Origin: Blattabacterium sp. (Blatta orientalis) str. Tarazona
GTDB lineage: Bacteria; Bacteroidota; Bacteroidia; Flavobacteriales; Blattabacteriaceae
NCBI RefSeq assembly: GCF_000334405.1
Contig: NC_020195.1
Location: 62,001 to 126,000 of the forward strand
Reading direction: 5' to 3'
Length of the DNA stretch: 64,000 bases
The notes under the pieces were generated by a model. That model did no database searches. It had not been told where the DNA came from and saw nothing but the letters and a program-made list of their open reading frames with translations. The translations under genes and the position numbers were made by a program. Within the stretch, counting starts at the first letter, position 1. Every line of letters starts with the position of its first letter. Of this stretch, positions 21,251 to 28,624 are shown piece by piece.

Positions 21251-22513
21251 ATGATGAAGAAATTAAAGAGAGTAGTAGTTACTGGTGTTGGTTCTATTAC
21301 CCCAATAGGAAATAATGCAGAAGAATACTGGATATCTCTTATTAGTGGAAAAAACGGATCCGCACCTATTACCTATTTCGATACTAAAAAATATAAAACG
21401 AAATTTGCTTGTGAGTTAAAAAATTATGATCCAGATATTTTTTTCAGTAAAAAAGAACAAAGAAAACTGGATCCTTGTGCACAATATGGGATTGTCGCCT
21501 CATCTGAAGCCATAAAGAATAGTGGAATAAATTTTTCTAAAGAAAAAAAAGAACGTATTGGTGTAATTTGGGCGTCTGGAATAGGCGGGCTTTTGAATTT
21601 AGAAGAGTCTATTTCGGATTATGTAAATGGAGGAAAAAATCCTAGATTCAGTCCTTTTTTTATTCCGAAAATGCTTATAGATATTACGGCTGGTTTTATT
21701 TCCATGAATTATGGACTTCACGGTCCTAATTATGCAACTGTTTCAGCTTGCGCCTCATCTTCTAATGCAATTGTGGATGCTTATCATTTAATATGTTTGG
21801 GAAAAGCTGATATTATGGTAACTGGTGGGTCTGAAGCAGCGATCACGCAAAGTGGAGTAGGAGGGTTTAATGCTCTACACGCTTTATCCACTAGAAATGA
21901 GGATTATAAAACTGCTTCACGTCCTTTTGATAGGGATAGAGACGGATTTGTCTTGGGAGAAGGGGCTGGATGTCTTATTCTGGAAGAATACAAACATGCT
22001 AAAAGAAGAGGGGCAAATATCTATGCGGAAATAGGAGGAGTTGGGATGTCTGGAGATGCCTATCATATTACAGCCCCCCATCCAGAAGGAAAAGGAATAG
22101 TTCTAGCTATGAAAACGGCTATAGAAGATGCTGGAATTGGGTATGAGGAAGTGGATCATATCAATGCACATGGGACTTCTACTATTTTAGGAGATAGGGC
22201 GGAGGTTAAAGCTATTCAAGAAGTTTTTCATGAAAATGTCTATAATATTGATATCAATTCTACTAAATCTATGACAGGTCATTTATTGGGTGCTGCAGGA
22301 GCTATAGAAGCTATAGCGGCTATACTCCCTTTAAGTAAAAAAATAATACCTCCAACTATTAACTTATTTCATATAGACAAAAAAATAGATCCAAAAATTA
22401 GTTTCACTCAAAATAAGGCAATAAATAGAGAAGTGAAAATTAGCATATGTAATACTTTTGGTTTTGGAGGACATAATGTTTGTATTTTATTTAAGAAAAT
22501 AGATGTTATCTGA
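21251..22513 (+). CDS. fabF: 3-oxoacyl-ACP synthase II
   Basis: Condensing enzyme that elongates acyl-ACP. The catalytic triad is visible: Cys in SACASSSNA, His in NAHGTSTILGD and His in KSMTGHLLGAAGA, plus the C-terminal NTFGFGGHN. I start at the ATG at 21251 (MMKKLKRVVVTG), giving 420 residues; the open frame can be extended from a TTG at 21233. It sits behind acpP, and its last 11 bases overlap rnc. Confidence 0.96.
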   Translation: MMKKLKRVVVTGVGSITPIGNNAEEYWISLISGKNGSAPITYFDTKKYKTKFACELKNYDPDIFFSKKEQRKLDPCAQYGIVASSEAIKNSGINFSKEKKERIGVIWASGIGGLLNLEESISDYVNGGKNPRFSPFFIPKMLIDITAGFISMNYGLHGPNYATVSACASSSNAIVDAYHLICLGKADIMVTGGSEAAITQSGVGGFNALHALSTRNEDYKTASRPFDRDRDGFVLGEGAGCLILEEYKHAKRRGANIYAEIGGVGMSGDAYHITAPHPEGKGIVLAMKTAIEDAGIGYEEVDHINAHGTSTILGDRAEVKAIQEVFHENVYNIDINSTKSMTGHLLGAAGAIEAIAAILPLSKKIIPPTINLFHIDKKIDPKISFTQNKAINREVKISICNTFGFGGHNVCILFKKIDVI

Positions 22514-23258
22514 TGATATTACTTTTCAAAAAGAGGAAAAAAATTCTATTTTAGTTAGTAGATTAAAAAAAATATTAGGATTTTGTCCAAAAAATTTAAA
22601 ACTTTTGAAAGATGTATTCATCTACAGTTTTTCGACAAAAAGAAAGACTTTGGATAAGAATTATTTTTTAGATTTTCAAAGATTAGAATTTTTGGGAGAT
22701 GCGGTATTGAATTCTATCATTTCACATTTTTTATGTGAAAAACTTCCAGAGAAAAAAGAAGGAGAGTTAACTCAAGTTCGATCTAAAATTGTATGCAGAA
22801 AAAATTTAAATGAAATTTCTAAAAAATTGACCCTTACAAAAGTTTTTTTTCAAAAAAATCAACCCATTATATCTGAGAATATATTAGGAAATACTTTAGA
22901 AGCTTTAATAGGATTTATTTATTTAGAGATAGGGTATCAAGGTTGTAAAAATTTTGTCTATAAAAAGATATTACATTATCATGTAAACATCACGCAATTA
23001 CAAAAGGAAATTTCTAGTTATAAAGTTTGGGTAATAGAATGGTCTCAAAAAAATAAATTCATTATAAATTTCAACACTTTTAGGGAAACAAAAGAAGAAA
23101 TTGGAAATAAACATGTGATCACTTATTTTTCTGAATTTACTATATCTGAATGTGGAATAAAAACGGAAGGAAGAGGCACTTCAAAAAAAAAATCGGAAGA
23201 AATGGCTGCAAAGGCTGCTTATTTTCTTATTCAAAAAAGATGTAAAGAAAATACTTAA
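22503..23258 (+). CDS. rnc: Ribonuclease III
   Basis: Double-strand-specific endoribonuclease for rRNA and mRNA processing. The signature RLEFLGDAVL is at residues 60-69, and the C-terminal dsRNA-binding domain includes GRGTSKKKSEEMAAKAA. The second metal-binding segment reads GNTLEALIGFIYLE, so the position that is Asp114 in E. coli is Asn here, while the glutamate three residues on is kept. Length is 251 residues. It overlaps fabF by 11 bases. Confidence 0.94.
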   Translation: MLSDDITFQKEEKNSILVSRLKKILGFCPKNLKLLKDVFIYSFSTKRKTLDKNYFLDFQRLEFLGDAVLNSIISHFLCEKLPEKKEGELTQVRSKIVCRKNLNEISKKLTLTKVFFQKNQPIISENILGNTLEALIGFIYLEIGYQGCKNFVYKKILHYHVNITQLQKEISSYKVWVIEWSQKNKFIINFNTFRETKEEIGNKHVITYFSEFTISECGIKTEGRGTSKKKSEEMAAKAAYFLIQKRCKENT

Positions 23259-23287
23259 TATTTTGTATTTCTGATATATAATATGTT

Positions 23288-24070
23288 ATGTTCATTCTTA
23301 ATAAAGAAAAAAATTTTATAAAAGAGGGATCAGGTCATCCATTAGTATTGCTTCATGGATTGATGGGCGGTTTAAGTAATTTTAATGCTCTTTTAGATTT
23401 TTTCCCAAAAAAAGGATATAAAGTAATTATTCCTAGACTTCCTCTTTATAACATGCCTCTATTTCTTACAAATATTTCTAACTTATCTAAATATGTGATT
23501 CAATTATTGATAGAAATAGGAATTGAAAAAGCTACATTAATAGGAAATTCTCTTGGAGGACATATAGCTTTAATTGTAGCAAAAAAAAGAATAGATTTAG
23601 TACATTCTGTAGTTCTTACAGGAAGTTCTGGTTTATTTGAAAAAGCTTTTGGAGATGCTGTTCCTAAAAGAGAAAATTATGAATATATTAGAAAAAAATC
23701 TCAAGAAGTTTTTTATGATCCTAAAATAGCTACAAAAGAATTAGTAGATGAAGTATTTCACATTGTTAATGATAAAAAGAAAGGGATGAAAACTTTATAT
23801 ATTGCAAAGAGTGCTATGAAATATAACATGTCTAAAGATTTATCTGTTATTCAACAGCCGATTTGTTTGATTTGGGGAAAACAAGATCATGTCACTCCAC
23901 CAGAAGTCGCGGAAGAATTTCATAGGTTACTGCCTCATTCAGAATTATATTGGATAGATAAATGTGGACATGTCCCTATGATGGAACATCCTCAAGAATT
24001 TATAAAAATATTAGAAAAATGGCTTTCTAAATTTAATTTAAATCATGAAAATTACTTCTGTAAAATTTGA
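23288..24070 (+). CDS. Alpha/beta-fold hydrolase
   Basis: Serine hydrolase of unknown substrate. The oxyanion-hole segment LLHGLMGGLSNF, the nucleophile elbow GNSLGG, the acid in WGKQDHVTPP and the histidine in CGHVPMMEHP form a complete triad within 260 residues. There is no signal peptide, so it is probably cytoplasmic. The 3' end overlaps engB by 26 bases, a pairing I recall from other flavobacteria. Candidate roles include carboxylesterase or a menaquinone-type thioesterase, but nothing here decides. Confidence 0.85.
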   Translation: MFILNKEKNFIKEGSGHPLVLLHGLMGGLSNFNALLDFFPKKGYKVIIPRLPLYNMPLFLTNISNLSKYVIQLLIEIGIEKATLIGNSLGGHIALIVAKKRIDLVHSVVLTGSSGLFEKAFGDAVPKRENYEYIRKKSQEVFYDPKIATKELVDEVFHIVNDKKKGMKTLYIAKSAMKYNMSKDLSVIQQPICLIWGKQDHVTPPEVAEEFHRLLPHSELYWIDKCGHVPMMEHPQEFIKILEKWLSKFNLNHENYFCKI

Positions 24071-24674
24071 AGGAAGTAAGATTCAATCAAATCAATTATT
24101 TCTTTCTAATTTTCCTGAATATGCTTTTATTGGACGTTCTAATGTAGGTAAATCAAGTTTAATTAATTGGATCACTAATCGAAGGAAATTAGCTAAAGTT
24201 TCTTCTACTCCAGGAAGAACACAATTCGTAAATCCTTTTTTAATCAATCATAAATGGTATTTAATAGATTTACCTGGATACGGATATTCTTCTATCTGTC
24301 AAAAGAAAAAAGAGAAAACACAAAAGTTAATGATGGATTATATTTTTTATAGAAAAAATTTAGTCAATCTATTTCTATTGATAGATAGCAGAATATTTAT
24401 GCAGAAATCGGATATACATTTTATAAAAAAATTGAAAATTTTTCAAATTCCTTTTTGCATTGTTTTTACAAAAACGGATAAAATACATCCAAGGATTCTT
24501 AATAAGAATATAGAATTTTGCAAAAAGGAATTTGAAAAAATCCTTTTTGAAATGCCTAAATACTTTAAAGTATCCATAAAAAATAGAATTGGAAGAGATA
24601 AAATTATCCAATATATTCAAAATATTAATGAAATTTTTAAAAAAATTTTACAAGGAAAAACTAAAGACCCCTAA
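24045..24674 (+). CDS. engB: Ribosome biogenesis GTPase YihA/YsxC
   Basis: Essential GTPase of 50S subunit assembly. G motifs are GRSNVGKSS at residues 30-38, the DLPGYGYS switch, and TKTD. The 209-residue protein is full length. Its start lies inside the upstream hydrolase gene, which suggests coupled translation, and its last 27 bases overlap the end of the convergent aroQ. Confidence 0.95.
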   Translation: MKITSVKFEGSKIQSNQLFLSNFPEYAFIGRSNVGKSSLINWITNRRKLAKVSSTPGRTQFVNPFLINHKWYLIDLPGYGYSSICQKKKEKTQKLMMDYIFYRKNLVNLFLLIDSRIFMQKSDIHFIKKLKIFQIPFCIVFTKTDKIHPRILNKNIEFCKKEFEKILFEMPKYFKVSIKNRIGRDKIIQYIQNINEIFKKILQGKTKDP

Positions 24675-25073
24675 TTCATAAGATTTTAATCCAAAACCGA
24701 AAATAGTTCCCTGACAAACAGAAGATAAAAATGATTTTTTTCTGAAAAATTCCCTTGAATGAATATTGGAAATATGAATTTCTATGACGGGAGAAGGAAT
24801 AGATTTGATAGCATCAGCAATTCCCAAAGAAGTATGAGTATAAGCTCCCGCATTGAGAACGATTCCATCTGATTGAAACCCTATAGCATGTAAAATATCT
24901 ATAATTTTTCCTTCATGATTACTTTGATAATAAGTAATGTCCATCTCAGAAAAAATTTTTTTCTTTTTTAGTTTTTTTAAATAATCTACAAAATTTTCTG
25001 TTCCGTATAATTCTGGCTCTCTTTTTCCCAAAAGATTTAAATTAGGACCATTGATTATGCTTATTTTTTTCAT
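24648..25073 (-). CDS. aroQ: 3-dehydroquinate dehydratase, type II
   Basis: Third step of the shikimate pathway. The type II signature INGPNLNLLGKREPELYG holds the active-site Tyr at residue 23 and Arg; NAGAYTHTS and EIHISNIHSREFFR supply the other active-site residues. At 141 residues it is complete. It indicates retained synthesis of aromatic precursors. It overlaps engB tail to tail. Confidence 0.96.
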   Translation of the reverse strand: MKKISIINGPNLNLLGKREPELYGTENFVDYLKKLKKKKIFSEMDITYYQSNHEGKIIDILHAIGFQSDGIVLNAGAYTHTSLGIADAIKSIPSPVIEIHISNIHSREFFRKKSFLSSVCQGTIFGFGLKSYELGVFSFSL

Positions 25074-25112
25074 GGAATAAATTTTTTACAGTATGATTTA
25101 CTTCTTGTTTAC

Positions 25113-25817
25113 TTAAAAACACCAGCTTCCTATTTTAAGATTTTTATTAGTAAATCCTCCAAAATGAATTCTTTCCAGTTTGATTACTTGATAGGTGAGT
25201 TTTTTAAAAATACGTCTAATTACTCTATTCCATCCTATATGTAATCCAATTTTTACTATATTTTTTGCATATTTATGAAGAAAATCTATTTTTACTCTTC
25301 CTTCATTCAGATATATTTTTCCTTGTCTGATTTTATCTAAATCTTGATAATGGATGGTTTTATTCAATACAACTAGATATATTTTTTGGACTTTATATTT
25401 TGGATGAGTTAATTTTTCAGTTATAAGTCCATCGTTAGTAATAAGTAAAACTCCTGTAGTTAAACGATCTAATCTACCAACAGGATAAATTCTATAATTC
25501 TGGAAATTTGGAATCAAATTCATGACAGTTTTTCTGTTAAAAGGATCACGCGTAGAAGTAATATATCCTTTAGGTTTATTAAGAAGTATATATATTTTTT
25601 TCTTGTTTTTTATTCTACTTCCATGAAATTTGATGACATCATTTTTATGGACAACAGTGCCAAATTTGGTAACGATTTTTCCATTAACCTCTATGAGACC
25701 TGATTGAATTAATTTATCTGCTTCTCTTCTAGAAGTAATCCCAGCATTAGACAAGTAATGATTTAATCTGATAAACTTCTCTTCTTCTATCTTTTTTTGA
25801 TTCATTTTCATTATCAT
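25113..25817 (-). CDS. rluB: rRNA pseudouridine synthase, RsuA/RluB family
   Basis: Modifies uridine in rRNA, most likely 23S rRNA. An S4 domain (RLNHYLSNAGITSRREADK) precedes the catalytic domain with the Asp motif GRLDRLTTGVLLIT. The C-terminal segment VIRRIFKKL is typical of the family. Length is 234 residues. Assignment to RluB rather than RsuA or RluE is inferred from the family in related bacteria. It is co-directional with the upstream mevalonate kinase gene, 3 bases apart. Confidence 0.88.
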   Translation of the reverse strand: MIMKMNQKKIEEEKFIRLNHYLSNAGITSRREADKLIQSGLIEVNGKIVTKFGTVVHKNDVIKFHGSRIKNKKKIYILLNKPKGYITSTRDPFNRKTVMNLIPNFQNYRIYPVGRLDRLTTGVLLITNDGLITEKLTHPKYKVQKIYLVVLNKTIHYQDLDKIRQGKIYLNEGRVKIDFLHKYAKNIVKIGLHIGWNRVIRRIFKKLTYQVIKLERIHFGGFTNKNLKIGSWCF

Positions 25818-25820
25818 TTA

Positions 25821-26762
25821 TTAAAAACGAAAAAGAACTTCTGTTGCATATTGTTTTAATTTTTCTCTAGATATTTCATAATTTGGAGTAAAACCTAAGA
25901 TAAATCCACCTCCTCCAGATCCACATAATTTTAAATAATGAAGATTAGTAAAAAGGCCTTCTTCCCATATTTTCAAGAAATTTTTTGGAATCATAGGACG
26001 AAAATGATGAAAAACCCAAGTAGAAAGTAATTTAACGTTTTTAAGTAGAATCTTGAAGTCTCCTTTTAGAAAAGATTCAATGCATTTTTCATTGTATTTC
26101 ATAAACTCTTCTTTTAGTATAGTTTTAAAACTATCGTGTTTTAATTTTACGAAAAAAAATTCTATCATGGAAGAGGTTTTCCTGGGAAAACCAGAATCGA
26201 TTAAAAAAATCGCTCCTCCTCCTTTTCCTTGAAAATTATTCTTTTCAGGAATTCCTATGGAAGAAATATCTGTTTCTGAACGAATGAGCAGAGGAAGATT
26301 TAAGTAGCAAATTAAGGGGTCTATTCCAGAACTTTTTCCATGGAAAAAAGATTCCATTTGGCTAAATATTTTTTTTAGACTTATTATGTTTCTCTTTTTT
26401 AAACAAAGTTTATTTTTTGCATATTTATCATAAACAGCGGCAACTAATGCTCCTGAACTTCCTATTCCATATCCTTGAGGGATATTAGAATGAAAAGAAA
26501 TTCCCTTTTGAATATCTTCATAGAAGTTCTTAAGATCAATTTTTGCTAAGTTTTTTTTTTTTTGTTCCAAAAACAACAAAAATTTGTAATATTTTTCCAA
26601 TTGAGAATTAGAATGTAAAAACTCTTTGTTAAAAGATAAATTAGAATGGAATTTCAAAGTCCCTTGATAAAAATTATGAGGAATGGAAAGTCCACTAGCA
26701 TTTTCTATTATTCCGTATTCTCCAAATAAGAGAACTTTTGCAGGAAATAAAGATTGTTTCAT
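25821..26762 (-). CDS. mvk: Mevalonate kinase (GHMP family)
   Basis: Probable ATP-dependent phosphorylation of mevalonate on the way to isopentenyl diphosphate. The three GHMP motifs are clear: KVLLFGEYGIIENASGLSIP, the phosphate loop IPQGYGIGSSGALVAAV and the C-terminal KLCGSGGGGFILGF. FFHGKSSGIDP provides the catalytic aspartate region. The whole layout matches the flavobacterial mevalonate kinase type of about 310 residues. UppS nearby uses the downstream isoprenoids. Other mevalonate-pathway genes are not in this window. Confidence 0.85.
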   Translation of the reverse strand: MKQSLFPAKVLLFGEYGIIENASGLSIPHNFYQGTLKFHSNLSFNKEFLHSNSQLEKYYKFLLFLEQKKKNLAKIDLKNFYEDIQKGISFHSNIPQGYGIGSSGALVAAVYDKYAKNKLCLKKRNIISLKKIFSQMESFFHGKSSGIDPLICYLNLPLLIRSETDISSIGIPEKNNFQGKGGGAIFLIDSGFPRKTSSMIEFFFVKLKHDSFKTILKEEFMKYNEKCIESFLKGDFKILLKNVKLLSTWVFHHFRPMIPKNFLKIWEEGLFTNLHYLKLCGSGGGGFILGFTPNYEISREKLKQYATEVLFRF

Positions 26763-26836
26763 TTTTTATTTTTAGAGAAACAAATTTAATAAAAAATGAA
26801 GTAATCTTTATTTTGTTAGATCAACGTTTACCAATT

Positions 26837-26864
26837 TTGGTTACATATAAACTGATTAATTTTG
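26837..26864 (+). promoter_or_regulatory. Bacteroidota-type promoter of nadK
   Basis: TTG at 26837-26839, a 17-base spacer and TAATTTTG at 26857-26864 match the -33/-7 promoter pattern known for Flavobacterium (TTG, 17-23 bases, TAnnTTTG). It lies 53 bases before the nadK start in a divergent 155-base spacer. Confidence 0.5.
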
Positions 26865-26917
26865 TAGTTCTTCTTTTTGTTTTTTTGCAGAAAATTATTT
26901 TAAACTAATTATTTATA

Positions 26918-27802
26918 ATGAAAATAGCCCTATATGGACAAAAATTTGGAAAAAAAAATATCCCATACATGAATCAGTTCATTGGCTATGTGTCCAGTCA
27001 TTCTATAGAAATTTACATTGAAAAATCTTTTTTTAATATTTTATCTTCCTTTGAAGAGTTTAAAAATCTAAACTTCCCTATCTTTTCTCATTATAAGGAA
27101 TTAACTAAGGATTTTAGTTTAATGTTTACTTTTGGGGGAGATGGGACCATATTGTCTGCTATTACTTTTATTAGAGATTCTGGAATTCCTATTGTTGGAG
27201 TGAATACAGGAAAATTAGGGTTTTTAGCCACTTTTAACAAAGATGTTTTTATAAAAAAAATGGATAAAATTTTTCATAAAAAATTTCATTTAATTCCTCG
27301 CAGTTTGTTATGGTTAGAAACCTCTATCATGAATGATAATCAATTTTTTAATTTTGCATTAAATGAAATCGTTATCCTCCGTAAGGAAACAGTTTCTATG
27401 ATCACTATAGAGGCTTATATAGATAATGAGTTTTTAACTTCTTATTGGGCTGATGGATTAATTATTTCTACTCCTACTGGTTCTACTGGATATTCTTTAA
27501 GTTGTGGAGGCCCAATCATTACTCCTGGAAATAAAAATTTTGTTCTTACCCCTATATCTCCACATAATTTATTTTCCCGTCCATTGATTATTTCGGATCA
27601 TCAAAAAGTGCATTTAAAAATACATAGTCGTGGAAAGTATTATTCTTTATCTATGGATACTAGACTTACTTCTTTAAAAAAAGATAATGAGTTATACATT
27701 AAAAAAGCTCCATTTTACATATATCTTCTTCAAGAAGAAAAACATACATATTATAAAACTTTACGAGAAAAATTATTGTGGGGGATGGATCAAAGAAATT
27801 AA
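26918..27802 (+). CDS. nadK: NAD kinase
   Basis: Phosphorylates NAD to NADP. The catalytic FGGDGTILSA is at residues 72-81, followed by GVNTGKLGFL and the second signature ADGLIISTPTGSTGYSLSCGG. At 294 residues it is complete. It opens the run nadK - small ORF - uppS - bamA - skp, an order that I recall as conserved in flavobacteria. Confidence 0.97.
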   Translation: MKIALYGQKFGKKNIPYMNQFIGYVSSHSIEIYIEKSFFNILSSFEEFKNLNFPIFSHYKELTKDFSLMFTFGGDGTILSAITFIRDSGIPIVGVNTGKLGFLATFNKDVFIKKMDKIFHKKFHLIPRSLLWLETSIMNDNQFFNFALNEIVILRKETVSMITIEAYIDNEFLTSYWADGLIISTPTGSTGYSLSCGGPIITPGNKNFVLTPISPHNLFSRPLIISDHQKVHLKIHSRGKYYSLSMDTRLTSLKKDNELYIKKAPFYIYLLQEEKHTYYKTLREKLLWGMDQRN

Positions 27803-27806
27803 AAAA

Positions 27807-27896
27807 ATGGAGAAAAAAATAAGAAGTCTATATTTTTTTACTTTTTATTTTCTTTTATATTTGTTGATTAAAATGATGGATTATGATTTTTTATGA
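27807..27896 (+). CDS. Tiny hydrophobic ORF, possible remnant
   Basis: A 29-residue ORF (MEKKIRSLYFFTFYFLLYLL and nine more residues) fills the gap between nadK and uppS. It starts four bases after the nadK stop and overlaps the uppS start by ATGA, so it could couple the two. It looks like a signal peptide or single membrane helix. Free-living relatives have an outer-membrane DUF6089 gene of about 230 codons at this place, so this may be what remains of its first exported segment. Function unknown; it may not be a real protein. Confidence 0.35.
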   Translation: MEKKIRSLYFFTFYFLLYLLIKMMDYDFL

Positions 27897-28624
27897 AAAA
27901 TTTATTAGAACAAATAGATTTAAATAATATTCCTCATCATGTAGCCATCATTATGGATGGAAATGGACGTTGGGGTGAGAAAAGAGGACAATTGAGAACT
28001 TTTGGACATCAGAATGCTATGCAATCTGTGAGAGATTCCATAAATGGATGTAAAGAATTAGGAATCCCTTATATGACTCTATACGTTTTTTCTTCAGAAA
28101 ATTGGAATCGTCCTAAAAAAGAAATAGATGATTTAATGCATTTATTTCATTCTAGTTTAAAAAATCATTTAGAAGAAATACACGATAGTAATGTAAGAAT
28201 TATTCCTATAGGAGAGGTAGAAAAATTTTCTGATGTAATTCAGGAAGAATTATTTTTTTTTAGAAAAAAAACAAAGCATAATACATCTGTAACATTAATT
28301 TTAGCATTAAGTTATGGAGCTAGAGAAGAAATTTTAAGAGCTACAAAAACTATAGCTAAAAAAGTTTGTATGGGGCACTTATCCTTGGGAGACATAGATA
28401 ATTCCTCTTTTAAAAATCATTTATATACTAAAGAAATTCCAGATGTAGATCTTCTTATCAGAACCAGTGGAGAACAGAGAATTAGCAATTTTTTGCTTTG
28501 GCAATCTGCTTATGCAGAACTATATTTTACGAAGGTATTATGGCCAGATTTTCGTAAAAAAGATTTTTTCAAAGCCATAATAAATTATCAAAAAAGACAA
28601 CGCCGTTTTGGAAAAGTTGGATAA
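27893..28624 (+). CDS. uppS: Isoprenyl transferase, UPP synthase
   Basis: Cis-prenyltransferase that makes undecaprenyl diphosphate, the lipid carrier for peptidoglycan. The catalytic Asp22 is in AIIMDGNGRWG, followed by the FSSENWNRP segment and the C-terminal DLLIRTSGEQRISNF motif. The 243-residue length is normal. Its start overlaps a tiny upstream ORF, and its last 17 bases overlap bamA. Confidence 0.96.
   Translation: MKNLLEQIDLNNIPHHVAIIMDGNGRWGEKRGQLRTFGHQNAMQSVRDSINGCKELGIPYMTLYVFSSENWNRPKKEIDDLMHLFHSSLKNHLEEIHDSNVRIIPIGEVEKFSDVIQEELFFFRKKTKHNTSVTLILALSYGAREEILRATKTIAKKVCMGHLSLGDIDNSSFKNHLYTKEIPDVDLLIRTSGEQRISNFLLWQSAYAELYFTKVLWPDFRKKDFFKAIINYQKRQRRFGKVG

Noticed and set aside
27687-27896. 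A 69-residue ORF from a TTG overlapping the end of nadK.
   Set aside because: The first part is a shifted reading of nadK; only the portion from ATG 27807 lies outside a known gene.
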